Positions 40,042 through 48,027 of a DNA stretch of 64,000 nt are shown here, one piece after another. Every line of letters begins with the position of its first letter. Within the stretch, counting starts at the first letter, position 1. Source of the DNA: Candidatus Gallacutalibacter stercoravium (GTDB lineage: Bacteria; Bacillota; Clostridia; Oscillospirales; Acutalibacteraceae); NCBI GenBank assembly GCA_018716975.1, contig DVJE01000001.1, positions 106,893 to 170,892 of the forward strand, in the 5' to 3' direction. The position numbers were made by a program, and so were the translations under genes. Under the pieces are notes generated by a model. It did not search any database, was not told the DNA's origin, and saw nothing but the letters and a program-made list of their open reading frames with translations.

Positions 40042-41967
40042 CTATCTCCGCCCGCCGCCAGGCTGGTTACCCATACCGCCCATGCCTTCCATACCGCCGC
40101 CGGGAACCTCCCCCATACCACCGGAGGTATTGGAGGTTACCACGCCGGTTAGGGTAATCTCTTGGCTTTGGCCGCCGGCCGATAGAGTGTAGCTTTCCCC
40201 TTGGGTGAGCGCCGGGGCAGACAACACCAGGGATTGGTAGGCCTTCTGCGGGGTAAAGCACAGCACCTCGTTACCCGCCGCGTCGGTTAACACCAGCTGG
40301 GAGCCGTCTTGCACCGTGGAGGACAAATCATAAAAGATGGAGCATTGGGTGGAGGATTCTCCAAACCCCTGCGCCATACCGGCGCTGCCCGCCGCCACAA
40401 AAACACCGCCGGTAATCTGTGCTTCAGAGGCATAATCCAGCGTGCCGTTGCCGCTGTTTGTGGACCCTGCCACATAGGTTTCACCGCCGGACACATAAAA
40501 CCCCCCGTTGGAGTCGATGCCGTCGCCGCTGGCGTCAACCGTCAACGAACCGCCCTCAATCGAGATAAAATATTCGCTGTTGGCCGCAAAGTTGTTTTGC
40601 CCCGGCCTATCCCCTTGAGAAGAGGCGTCGTTGCCGCCGGCCGCGTTCAGTCCGTCGTCGCTGGCGGTTACTGCAATCTCGCCGCCGGTTATGGTGATGT
40701 TGGCTCCCTCCAGCCCTTCGTAGCTTTTTTCTATGATAACGCCGGTTCCCTCCAGCCGCAGCGCGCCGTCGGCGTGAATACCGTCGTCGCCCGACGATAT
40801 GGTAATCTGGCCGCCGCTAAGGGTAGCTGCGCCGTTGCTGTGCACCGAATCGTCAGAAGAATCAATTTGCAATCTGCCGCCGGACACTTGCAGCAGCACG
40901 CCCGCCTTGAGCCCTTTGGCGCTGGCGGTTTCTTCGGTATCCTCCGCCTGCGCGGTTTGGCCGGGCCCGCCGCCCCAGTTCCCCCAATCGGGGTTGAAGG
41001 AGCCGTCGGCCTGGGTGCTGGCATTGGCGCTGCCGCCCCCCGTCGTGACGGCAAAACTGCCGCCGCTGATAATAAGGGCTGTTTCCGCCTGGATGCCGTC
41101 GCCTTGGGCATCTATGGTAAAGTCGCCTCCGGCAATATACACAAAGCCCCGGCTGGCGTCCTCGGCGTTATCCGACTGAACGGCGTCTGCTTGCGTATTG
41201 ATCACAAAGGAGCCGTCGTTGATTTTTACGCAATCCTTGCCCGAAAGCCCCTGCCCGTTGGCGGTGATGGTAAAACTGCCGCCGGTTATCACCAAATCGT
41301 CCTTTGAAACGATGCCGTGCTTATAGCTACCGGTAATCGCCAGCGCTCCCGCGCCGTTGATGGTGAGATCAGCCTTGCTGAAAATAACGCCGTCGATGTT
41401 ATCCTCTTCGCCGGTTAAATCGTAGCTCTCTCCGTCGGTCAAGGTGTTTTTCGATCCTTCGGCCAGGGTGATAAACACCTTATCCGCCTGCTTAATATAA
41501 ACCGGCGCGCTGGTAGAGCAGTGCAGCGAGGCGTTGTTAAACACCAGCTGCACCTTGTCGGCCTCGCCGGCGTTTACCACAATTCGCCCCTCGCTCAGCT
41601 CCCCCGTAAGCACATAGGATCCCTCGGCCGAAATGGTAACCTCTCCGCCCGATACCGCCGCGCCCTCCCCTGAAACTGTGGCGCTTTGCCCTTGCAGGGT
41701 GATAACGGTGGCCTCGGATTCTTCATAGCCCACATCCAGATCCCGTGCGGTAAAGGTTAAGTCGTAATCGCCAACCGCCAGCTGGGTTTCATCCGCGGCA
41801 GAGGTTTCCCCCTGCCCGCTTTGCTCCGATTGCCCCGTCTGTTCCGTCGGGGTTTGCCCGGCCGGATCCCCGCCGCAGGCGGAAAGGGCCGCCGCCAAAT
41901 AAACCGCTATCAACAACACCGCCGCCAAGCGGAGTATAAAACCCGCCGGATGGTTTTGTTTTTTCAT
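40042..41967 (-). CDS. Cthe_2159-type carbohydrate-binding lipoprotein
   Basis: A 641-aa secreted lipoprotein: signal peptide with lipobox LSAC (Cys31), Thr/Ser/Gln-rich tether (32-60), then a parallel beta-helix of repeated turns (SYVLTGELSEGRIVV, GVIFSKADLTINGAGALAIT, KHGIVSKDDLVITGGS, DGIHADGALRLEGTG, DGIDSNGGFYVSGGETYV) that matches the Cthe_2159 carbohydrate-binding family, and a Gly/Met/Pro-rich tail. Cthe_2159 from Clostridium thermocellum binds acidic polysaccharides such as pectin. Third gene of the VTC/DUF4956 operon, 13 bp behind DUF4956. Confidence 0.85.
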   Translation of the reverse strand: MKKQNHPAGFILRLAAVLLIAVYLAAALSACGGDPAGQTPTEQTGQSEQSGQGETSAADETQLAVGDYDLTFTARDLDVGYEESEATVITLQGQSATVSGEGAAVSGGEVTISAEGSYVLTGELSEGRIVVNAGEADKVQLVFNNASLHCSTSAPVYIKQADKVFITLAEGSKNTLTDGESYDLTGEEDNIDGVIFSKADLTINGAGALAITGSYKHGIVSKDDLVITGGSFTITANGQGLSGKDCVKINDGSFVINTQADAVQSDNAEDASRGFVYIAGGDFTIDAQGDGIQAETALIISGGSFAVTTGGGSANASTQADGSFNPDWGNWGGGPGQTAQAEDTEETASAKGLKAGVLLQVSGGRLQIDSSDDSVHSNGAATLSGGQITISSGDDGIHADGALRLEGTGVIIEKSYEGLEGANITITGGEIAVTASDDGLNAAGGNDASSQGDRPGQNNFAANSEYFISIEGGSLTVDASGDGIDSNGGFYVSGGETYVAGSTNSGNGTLDYASEAQITGGVFVAAGSAGMAQGFGESSTQCSIFYDLSSTVQDGSQLVLTDAAGNEVLCFTPQKAYQSLVLSAPALTQGESYTLSAGGQSQEITLTGVVTSNTSGGMGEVPGGGMEGMGGMGNQPGGGRR

Positions 41968-41980
41968 TTGTTAAGCCTCC

Positions 41981-42670
41981 TTACAGCTCTTCCCGCTGGG
42001 CCGCTATCCTGCCGCAAGAAACCTCTAAATTCCCGTTGCGGCAACGCACCGCATCGATAAACTCCTTTTCTTTGCCCTTATCGCGCAGCACAATTCTATA
42101 CTCCAAACGATACAGGCTGCCCATGTTGCTGGTGCGCACCTCTATTAGCTCCCATTTTTGGGTGTATTGGGCCAGCAAATCCGCAAACAGATCGGTATAA
42201 TCCAAATCCTCGGGTATGGTAATTTTGAGGGTTTTGGCCTGCTTTTGTTCGCCCAGCCCAACTGCGGCATATAACAAACTGGCCGCCCCCACAACAACCA
42301 CAAACACCACCGCCGCGCCCAAATAGCCCATGCCGGTGGCTAATCCAACCGCCATGGCAAAAAAGATGGCGCAAATTTCCCGTGCGCTGCCCGGCGCCGA
42401 ACGAAAGCGCACCAGGCTAAAGGCGCCCATCACCGCCACGCCGGCGCCCAAATTGCCGTTGACCAGCAAAATAACCATCTGCACCGAGATGGGCAACAGC
42501 GCCAGCGTTACCACAAAGCTTTTGCTGTAGGTGTTGCGAAACATATAAAGCAGCGCGATGACCAAACCCAGTCCCAATGAAAAAAGCATGCACAACATAA
42601 AGCTACCCGTTGGAAAGGTGCCCTCAGCCACTGTGCCGGGCAATACACTGGTAAACAAAGAATCAAGCAC
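41981..42670 (-). CDS. DUF4956 membrane protein
   Basis: A 229-aa protein with four predicted helices in the first 145 residues (e.g. GLVIALLYMF, VTLALLPISVQMVILLV, AIFFAMAVGLATGMGYLGAAVVFVVVVG) and a soluble ferredoxin-like C-terminal domain (KTLKITIPEDLDYTDLFADLL). The motif GAFSLVRFRSAPGSAREI is the family hallmark. GTG start at 42670 overlaps the VTC stop by 8 bp. DUF4956 proteins nearly always accompany VTC-domain and Cthe_2159/CotH proteins; the molecular role is unknown. Confidence 0.88.
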   Translation of the reverse strand: MLDSLFTSVLPGTVAEGTFPTGSFMLCMLFSLGLGLVIALLYMFRNTYSKSFVVTLALLPISVQMVILLVNGNLGAGVAVMGAFSLVRFRSAPGSAREICAIFFAMAVGLATGMGYLGAAVVFVVVVGAASLLYAAVGLGEQKQAKTLKITIPEDLDYTDLFADLLAQYTQKWELIEVRTSNMGSLYRLEYRIVLRDKGKEKEFIDAVRCRNGNLEVSCGRIAAQREEL

Positions 42671-43394
42671 TAATAGTCTCTCCTTTCTTCTCTAAGCCCG
42701 TATCAAGCTGCATAGCCTGCTCATAGGCCGCGCCGTATTTGGAAAAAGACACAGGGTAAACCCGGGCCGCATCCAAAACGCGCGCCAGCCACACCGGCAT
42801 GGCGCTAGGCGCCTTAATCTCCATCAGGCGCGTGCCGGCGGGCAAAAGAAGGTTGCCCCAGCTGCCCCGGCCCAAAAACAACGCCGTTTGCCGCCAAGTG
42901 ATATCCGCATCAAAAGTGACGCGCAGGCCGCTGTCTTCCCGGCCGCAAAAGGCCGCCCGCCGGTAAGACAGATACATGGCGGGAAGCACCTGCCTGTAAA
43001 AGGATAAAAACCACTCGATCTCCCGCCCGATCTGCGACGGACAGGGCAACGCGCCGCCCCGGTATAGGTAATCCTCCGCCTGGCGCAGGGTCATGCCGGT
43101 GCGCCGCTTGTAAACCACGCCCTTGTATTTCTTTTTCAGCTCCACATAAACACAGCTGCCCGCTTGCGGCACGCCGTAGCTGCGCAGGCGCAGCTTTTCT
43201 TTATACACCGGCTTTTCCAGCGAGCGCCGGATGATCCGGTAATCGGGCGTATCAAAATAAACGTTGCAGATGGTGCTGGGGCCGTAGCGATCGGGCTGCA
43301 TGTGCCCGTGCAGCTGCTTTGCCACCTGCCGGTAGGTTTCTTCGGTTAACAAATACTTTTTTTCATAGCGCTCAAACACGCCTTGATATTCCAT
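42663..43394 (-). CDS. VTC-domain protein (polyphosphate polymerase-like)
   Basis: A 243-aa protein of the VTC/CYTH superfamily, the fold that makes polyphosphate in yeast Vtc4. The tunnel-lining basic and acidic strands are visible: FERYEKKYLLTEETYRQV, CNVYFDTPDYRIIRRSL, KLRLRSYG, CVYVELKKKYKGVVYKRR, RVTFDADI and LMEIKAP. In bacteria these proteins occur with DUF4956 and surface beta-helix proteins, and polyphosphate synthesis has not been shown for them. ATG at 43394 with GGAGG eight bases upstream; first gene of the operon. Confidence 0.87.
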   Translation of the reverse strand: MEYQGVFERYEKKYLLTEETYRQVAKQLHGHMQPDRYGPSTICNVYFDTPDYRIIRRSLEKPVYKEKLRLRSYGVPQAGSCVYVELKKKYKGVVYKRRTGMTLRQAEDYLYRGGALPCPSQIGREIEWFLSFYRQVLPAMYLSYRRAAFCGREDSGLRVTFDADITWRQTALFLGRGSWGNLLLPAGTRLMEIKAPSAMPVWLARVLDAARVYPVSFSKYGAAYEQAMQLDTGLEKKGETISA

Positions 43395-43407
43395 ACATTG
43401 CGCCTCC

Positions 43408-43480
43408 TAACCCATTTGGCTGGGTTAAGTATAGCGGGGTAACTTAAAAGCTGCCTTAAAATTTAAGGCAGCTTTTAAGT
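43408..43480 (-). promoter_or_regulatory. VTC operon control region with two dyads
   Basis: Minus-strand TATACT (43433-43428) lies between a dyad TAACCCA-N6-TGGGTTA (43408-43427) and a near-perfect long palindrome ACTTAAAAGCTGCCTTAAA... (43442-43480). The long palindrome occupies the -15 to -50 zone and also resembles a plus-strand terminator (T-run after 43480), but no plus-strand gene ends here, so a regulator site is more likely. Confidence 0.45.
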
Positions 43481-43531
43481 GTTTTTAATCTTTTAATAAT
43501 ATATCCCAGATTGCCGTAACTGGGGAAAACG

Positions 43532-43575
43532 AAAAACAGCGGAGCACCCAAAACGGACGCCCCGCTGCTGTTTTT
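43532..43575 (-). terminator. Terminator of the ECF S-component gene
   Basis: AAAAACAGCGGAGC and GCCCCGCTGCTGTTTTT form an imperfect stem with an A/T-rich base; it lies 38 bp after the ECF gene stop on the minus strand. Confidence 0.65.
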
Positions 43576-43612
43576 CACAAAACTTTCGTTTCTGGCCGCA
43601 ACGGCTAAGTAA

Positions 43613-44206
43613 TTACCCAAACAGCTTTTGCGATAGATGAGCCCGCTGTAACGCCTTGCGCACGGCCAGCGCCAGCGGCACGGCGATTACCACCGCCGCC
43701 AGAGCGTTGAGCGAAGAGGCCGCAATCTTGGGCACTATGGCCACCAGGGCGGCCTGGGCGGCGGAGCCGCTGATGATAAGCTCAAAATAAGACTTGCCCA
43801 GGTACAAAATCATGTAGGCCACTGCGCCGCACACAGCGGCAACGATGTTGCGGGTAAGCACAAACTCTGTTTTGCCGCGCCCTGCGTAGGCGATTAGCCC
43901 GCACACAAAGCCAATGGCGAACTTAAACAAAAAGGTGATGGGCGCGCCCGAAATAAAAACCGGATCCAGCAAATCGTAGCAAAAGGAACCCAGCCCCCCC
44001 GCCAGGCCACCGTATATGGGGCCCAGCAGCAACCCGGAAAGCACGCACATGGTGTTGCCCAGCGACAGCATGGTTTTGCCGGTGGGCAAGGGAATATCCA
44101 CCTTAATAAACATGGTGGCCACAAAAACCAAGGCCGCCATCATACCCGTTAACGCCACTTGAAAAATTGTGGCGTGTTTTCTGTTTTGACTGTGTATTGT
44201 TGACAT
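43613..44206 (-). CDS. ECF transporter S component (vitamin uptake)
   Basis: A 197-aa membrane protein with about six helices, the substrate-binding S component of an energy-coupling-factor transporter. The family pattern is GMMAALVFVATMFIKVDIPLPTGKTMLSLGNTMCVLSG and GPIYGGLAGGLGSFCYDLLDP. It would share the EcfAA'T module encoded elsewhere. The start MSTIHSQNRK at 44206 has GAGGAGGAG upstream; the frame is open to 44392. It is divergent from a MocR regulator; PdxR-type MocR proteins often control pyridoxine S components, so vitamin B6 is the inferred substrate. Confidence 0.82.
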   Translation of the reverse strand: MSTIHSQNRKHATIFQVALTGMMAALVFVATMFIKVDIPLPTGKTMLSLGNTMCVLSGLLLGPIYGGLAGGLGSFCYDLLDPVFISGAPITFLFKFAIGFVCGLIAYAGRGKTEFVLTRNIVAAVCGAVAYMILYLGKSYFELIISGSAAQAALVAIVPKIAASSLNALAAVVIAVPLALAVRKALQRAHLSQKLFG

Positions 44207-44386
44207 CGTTGCTCCTCCTCTTTGCAGCCGCATTCTCCCGGCGCCTGGCCAAACATCCGGCCAAAACGGTTGCAACCTGATGAAAATAATGGCTATCCGC
44301 GCGGAAAACGGTCTGTTCCCCTCTAAAAAGGGCGCCGCCTTATCCAGCGGCTTTCTTTTTTCTTGGAACGTCTGGCCGTTTTGCCA

Positions 44387-44434
44387 TTTCATGCTATAAT
44401 AATAACAGGGATCTGTACCTTTTAAAATATACAG
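44387..44434. promoter_or_regulatory. Divergent ECF / MocR promoter region
   Basis: Plus strand: extended -10 TGCTATAAT ending at 44400. Minus strand: TGTTATTAT with TTTAAA 16 bp upstream. Between and downstream lies CTGTA...TACAG (44413-44434) with CTGTACC, resembling boxes bound by MocR-family regulators, overlapping the minus-strand -35. This supports autoregulation and control of the ECF gene. Confidence 0.5.
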
Positions 44435-44478
44435 TTTTTAAAAAAATAAGCAGGACAGTTTGCAAGGAGGGAATTGAT

Positions 44479-45867
44479 TTGCTTTATGATTTTCTACTTT
44501 TGGATCGCAACGGATCCAAGCCGCTGTATCAACAGCTGTACGAGGCCATCCGGCGCGCCGTAGAGCAGGGCCAACTAGAGCCGGGGGAGCGCGTGCCCTC
44601 CATCCGACGTCTTTCAGAGGATTTGCACCTAAGCCGCACCACGGTGGAAAACGCCTACCAACAGCTGTGTGTGGAGGGATACTTACACAACAAGCCTCAA
44701 AGCGGCTATTTTATCAAAGAGGCCCGGCGGGCGGCCGGGGAACGCGGGCAAACGCCTCTCGCCGTCCCACCTGCGGCGCAAAACGAAGCGCCCATCCTTT
44801 ACCGTTTTGACAGCGGCTATATCGACGCCGCCAACGCCGACATCAAAAATTGGAGCCGGTGCCTAAAAGACGTGCTGCGCCAAACCGGGGACCTGGCCTC
44901 TTATGGGGATCCTCAGGGAGAGAGGCGGCTGCGCCGGGCCTTGGCCCAGTATAGCCACGGGGCGCGGGGCGTGGCCGCCCCGGAGGATGCCATCGTTATC
45001 GGCGCGGGCATACAGCCCCTGCTCTATTTGCTGTGCAGCCTGATGCCCCAACGCAAGCAGATCGCTTTGGAGGAGCCTGGCTTTTTGCAGGCCCAACAGG
45101 TTTTTGCCGACTGTGGGGTGCAAACGCCGGTGCTGCCCGCCGACCAAGACGGCGTGGATCCGGCGGCGCTGGAAAGTTGCGGGGCTAAGGTGCTGTTTGT
45201 TAGCCCTTCCAACCGGCAAAAAAACGGGGCGGCCATCCCAGTGAGCCGCCGGGTGCAATTGCTGCATTGGGCCGAACGCTGCGGCGGTTTGATTATTGAA
45301 GACGACTACAACGGCGAGCTGCGCTACCGTGCCCGGCCCATCCCCGCCATGCAGGGCATGCAGGCCCACAACAGCGTGGTATATTTGGGTTCCTTTTCTA
45401 AACTGCTGCTGCCTTCGGTGCGCATGGCCTATATGATCTTGCCCGAGCAGCTGCTGCAAACCTACCGGGGCCGGATGAAGGGCTACCATCAAACCGCCTC
45501 TAAAATTGAGCAACTGGCTCTGGCCCGTTACGTGGAAGAAGGGCACCTAGAGCGTCACCTGCGGCGGCTGCGCAAGCTATACGCCGCAAAAAGCAGCCTT
45601 TTAGAGGAGCTGCTGCGCCAAGCCTTTGGCGGCGATATTTCTTGTTCTTTGCGGGAAACCGCCCTCATTTTACAAGCCGATTTCTCTCCTTCCCTTCCCG
45701 CCGCCAAAGGGGATTTGCCCGGCCTAGCAGCCCGCTGCGGGGTGCGCGTCATGCCGGGGGACGGAGCGCGCCAAGTGTGGCTTAGCTTTGCCGGCATCCC
45801 GCTGGAGGATATCCCCAAAGCGGTGCCGCTGCTGCAAAAGGCGTGGGGAAACAATTGCGGGGCTTGA
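44479..45867 (+). CDS. MocR-family regulator (PdxR-like)
   Basis: A 462-aa fusion of a GntR winged helix (PLYQQLYEAIRRAVEQGQLEPGERVPSIRRLSEDLHLSRTTVENAYQQL, residues 15-65) and a class I aminotransferase-like domain. The PLP lysine is in VVYLGSFSKLLLPSVRMAYM, and the cofactor aspartate block is LIIEDDYNGELRYR. Such proteins use PLP or an amino-acid/PLP adduct as effector. TTG start at 44479 with GGAGG eight bases upstream. Divergence from the ECF S component suggests a pyridoxal phosphate homeostasis regulator; GabR- or DdlR-like roles cannot be excluded. Confidence 0.88.
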   Translation: MLYDFLLLDRNGSKPLYQQLYEAIRRAVEQGQLEPGERVPSIRRLSEDLHLSRTTVENAYQQLCVEGYLHNKPQSGYFIKEARRAAGERGQTPLAVPPAAQNEAPILYRFDSGYIDAANADIKNWSRCLKDVLRQTGDLASYGDPQGERRLRRALAQYSHGARGVAAPEDAIVIGAGIQPLLYLLCSLMPQRKQIALEEPGFLQAQQVFADCGVQTPVLPADQDGVDPAALESCGAKVLFVSPSNRQKNGAAIPVSRRVQLLHWAERCGGLIIEDDYNGELRYRARPIPAMQGMQAHNSVVYLGSFSKLLLPSVRMAYMILPEQLLQTYRGRMKGYHQTASKIEQLALARYVEEGHLERHLRRLRKLYAAKSSLLEELLRQAFGGDISCSLRETALILQADFSPSLPAAKGDLPGLAARCGVRVMPGDGARQVWLSFAGIPLEDIPKAVPLLQKAWGNNCGA

Positions 45868-45958
45868 ATTTGCCCCGTGCCCCGGGTATAATGGAAACAG
45901 AATCAAGGGAGTGCGTTTCACCGTAACCGCAGCCCGGCAACCAAAGGGGGATGACAGC

Positions 45959-46744
45959 ATGTATTGCACGCATTGCGGCAAAGAAATTCCAGACGATAGC
46001 CTGGTGTGCGGCTTTTGCGGCCAAGAGGTGGAGGAATCGGTCAAGCAGGAGCTGGCCGACGCGCAACAGCCTGCCGCCTTTGATACGGATAACAACGGCG
46101 CAGACGCTCCAGGCAGTATAGATGAGAATAAGGCAAACGGTTCAAGTAACGAAACAGATGGCGATATAAGCGCTGTAACGGTCGAAGAAACGGAAAGTGA
46201 ACCTTCTGCTCCGGCCGGCGATATAGGAGAGCAAACCGCAGAGCCGCCTTCCGGCGGGGAAGATGTTTTCTCGGATACGCAAACAGACGCAAAAGCAGGC
46301 GGTGCAGCTGTGGATATCAACCAGCTGGCCGGTGAGGCCGCCGGCTCCGCCGGACCTGTTGCAGTAGCGGCACCTGTTGAGCCTACACCCAGTAGGGCCA
46401 GCGATCCTGCGCCGCAAGATTACGCGGATCATTATTATGAGCGGCCTCTGCCCGCTCCCCGCGGCGAGCAGGCCAAGCCGGTTTCTACCTTCGGCTTTTT
46501 TGTTACCGAGCTGCTGTTGCTCCTGCCGGTGATAAACCTGCTGCTGTTGTTTATCTGGGCCTTTCGCAAACGGGGCAACCCCAACCGCAAAAACTTCGCC
46601 CGCTCGGTGCTCATCTGGCTGGTGATTCTGCTGATTGTGGTTTTGGCCGGCTTTATCACCATGCTGGCGCTTCAAATTCCCATCGATTTAAATTACTGGC
46701 TGGATTGGCTCAAAGATACAGTCAACAGTATCCCTAGCTTTTAA
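45959..46744 (+). CDS. Zinc-ribbon membrane protein
   Basis: A 261-aa protein: N-terminal zinc ribbon MYCTHCGKEIPDDSLVCGFCGQEV (four cysteines in CxxC-CxxC), a long acidic, disordered Ser/Ala/Glu-rich linker (about 30-170), and a C-terminal membrane region of two helices (FFVTELLLLLPVINLLLLFIWAF and SVLIWLVILLIVVLAGFITML). The second half of the C-terminal part, FRKRGNPNRKNFARSVL, is typical of small Firmicute zinc-ribbon proteins of unknown role. ATG at 45959 has AGGGGG eight bases upstream; the frame runs from 45788 without a start site. Terminator follows. Confidence 0.75.
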   Translation: MYCTHCGKEIPDDSLVCGFCGQEVEESVKQELADAQQPAAFDTDNNGADAPGSIDENKANGSSNETDGDISAVTVEETESEPSAPAGDIGEQTAEPPSGGEDVFSDTQTDAKAGGAAVDINQLAGEAAGSAGPVAVAAPVEPTPSRASDPAPQDYADHYYERPLPAPRGEQAKPVSTFGFFVTELLLLLPVINLLLLFIWAFRKRGNPNRKNFARSVLIWLVILLIVVLAGFITMLALQIPIDLNYWLDWLKDTVNSIPSF

Positions 46745-46767
46745 GCCGGGGTACGGCGCACACCAAC

Positions 46768-46810
46768 AGGCATCCCACGGCCTTGTCCGAAGGGGTGCCT
46801 TTGTTTTTTC
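46768..46810 (+). terminator. Terminator of the zinc-ribbon gene
   Basis: AGGCATCCC (46768-46776) pairs with GGGGTGCCT (46792-46800; one G-T pair) followed by TTGTTTTTTC. Confidence 0.75.
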
Positions 46811-47271
46811 TGTTTGCACGTTTGCGCAAAGCAGCAAGCTCCTGCTGGGCTGGAAATGGGGAAATTTTTCGCTTTCAGCACAACAAATCGAAGCGAAAAA
46901 CAGCAGTCCTAGCGCAAAAGACTGCTGCCCGTTTACAACCGCAGGGCAAGCCCTAGGGCCTTATTTCAACGGGCCCCGTCGTTTTAAATTTGATAACGCG
47001 CGAACAAAACGATACAATAAAGGAAAACCAATGCCCCTTTACCACCAACAAGAACGCATCGGGCCAGGCGCAAACCGCCGCAATTGTGGGCATAATTCTC
47101 TGCCTGAACCCCAAATTGGCCGCCGGGCAACGGCCAACCCGGCGGCCTAATAAACAAGCGGGCGTGCTGCGCATAGGTATAGGCCGCCCCGCCCTGTTAT
47201 GCTATACCTTGTTCAAAACCGCTCTGCTGTAGCTCTATGGCGGCGGGCAGGCACATGCGGCTTTATCCCCT
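46811..47271. other. Gap before the two-component system
   Basis: About 460 bases with no supported gene. It contains a hairpin CAGCAGTC/GACTGCTG (46901-46927) and an inverted pair TTTTCGCTT/AAGCGAAAA around 46868-46900. Reading frames here lack ribosome sites and show no family resemblance. Confidence 0.35.
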
Positions 47272-47306
47272 CTTTTTAGGTTTCTTTTAGTTTGCCCCGG
47301 TATGAT
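47272..47306 (+). promoter_or_regulatory. Response-regulator box and promoter
   Basis: CTTTTTAG and CTTTTAG (47272-47290) are direct repeats about 12 bp apart, upstream of a TATGAT (47301-47306). This is a common OmpR-family autoregulation layout. Low-strength call. Confidence 0.4.
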
Positions 47307-47349
47307 GGACAAAAATAAAATACTGATACATCGAAAGGGAGTGACCCTT

Positions 47350-48027
47350 ATGCGCTTGCTGGTTGCAGAGGACGAAAAGGAGCTGGCCAATGCCCTGGCT
47401 GCCATACTCAAACACAGTAAATATGCAGTGGATGTGGTATACAACGGCCGCGACGCCCTAGACTACGGCCTAACCCAGAATTACGACGGCATTTTGCTGG
47501 ATATTATGATGCCCGGCATGGATGGGTTAAGCGCGCTGCAACAGCTGCGCGCCCAGGGAGTAAAAACGCCGGTGCTGCTGTTAACCGCCAAGGCCGAGCT
47601 GGATGACCGTATTCTGGGGCTGGATACCGGCGCCGACGACTATTTGACCAAGCCCTTCGCCATGGGGGAGTTGTTGGCGCGTATACGGGCCATGCTGCGC
47701 CGGAGGGAGGGCTTCGCCCCCGACATCCTCTCTTTTGGCGATATTCAGCTCAACCGGCAAAGCTATGAGCTTACAGGCCCCCAAGGCAGCCTGCGATTAA
47801 GCGGCAAAGAGTTTCAAATGTTGGAGATGCTCCTAGAGGCGCCCGCCCGGCTGATTCCCGCAGAGCTATTCATGCAGCGGGTGTGGGGCTACGACGCCGA
47901 GGCGGAAATCAGCGTGGTGTGGGTCTATATTTCGAGTCTGAGAAAAAAGCTGGGCGCGGTGGGCTCGCAAGTGTCTATCAAAGCGGCGCGCGGCATCGGC
48001 TACACCCTGGAGGAACCCCATGATTAA
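47350..48027 (+). CDS. OmpR/PhoB-family response regulator
   Basis: A 225-aa regulator: receiver domain with acidic pocket EDE (8-10), phosphorylated Asp51 (GILLDIMMPGMDG), signalling Thr/Lys (TAK near 80, KPF near 100), then an OmpR winged-helix domain (LRLSGKEFQMLEMLLEAPARLIPAELFMQRVWGYDAEAEISVVWVYISSLRKKL). The ATG at 47350 has AAGGGAG eight bases upstream; the frame extends to 47302. It overlaps the sensor kinase by 8 bp. Confidence 0.93.
   Translation: MRLLVAEDEKELANALAAILKHSKYAVDVVYNGRDALDYGLTQNYDGILLDIMMPGMDGLSALQQLRAQGVKTPVLLLTAKAELDDRILGLDTGADDYLTKPFAMGELLARIRAMLRRREGFAPDILSFGDIQLNRQSYELTGPQGSLRLSGKEFQMLEMLLEAPARLIPAELFMQRVWGYDAEAEISVVWVYISSLRKKLGAVGSQVSIKAARGIGYTLEEPHD

Noticed and set aside
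40309..41307. Plus-strand 332-aa glycine-rich frame
   Set aside because: Antisense of the beta-helix lipoprotein whose repeats keep the opposite strand open.
44207..44400. Possible riboswitch before the ECF S component
   Set aside because: I looked for THF, TPP, preQ1 and FMN-type consensus blocks in the minus-strand leader and found none; the MocR site explains control better.
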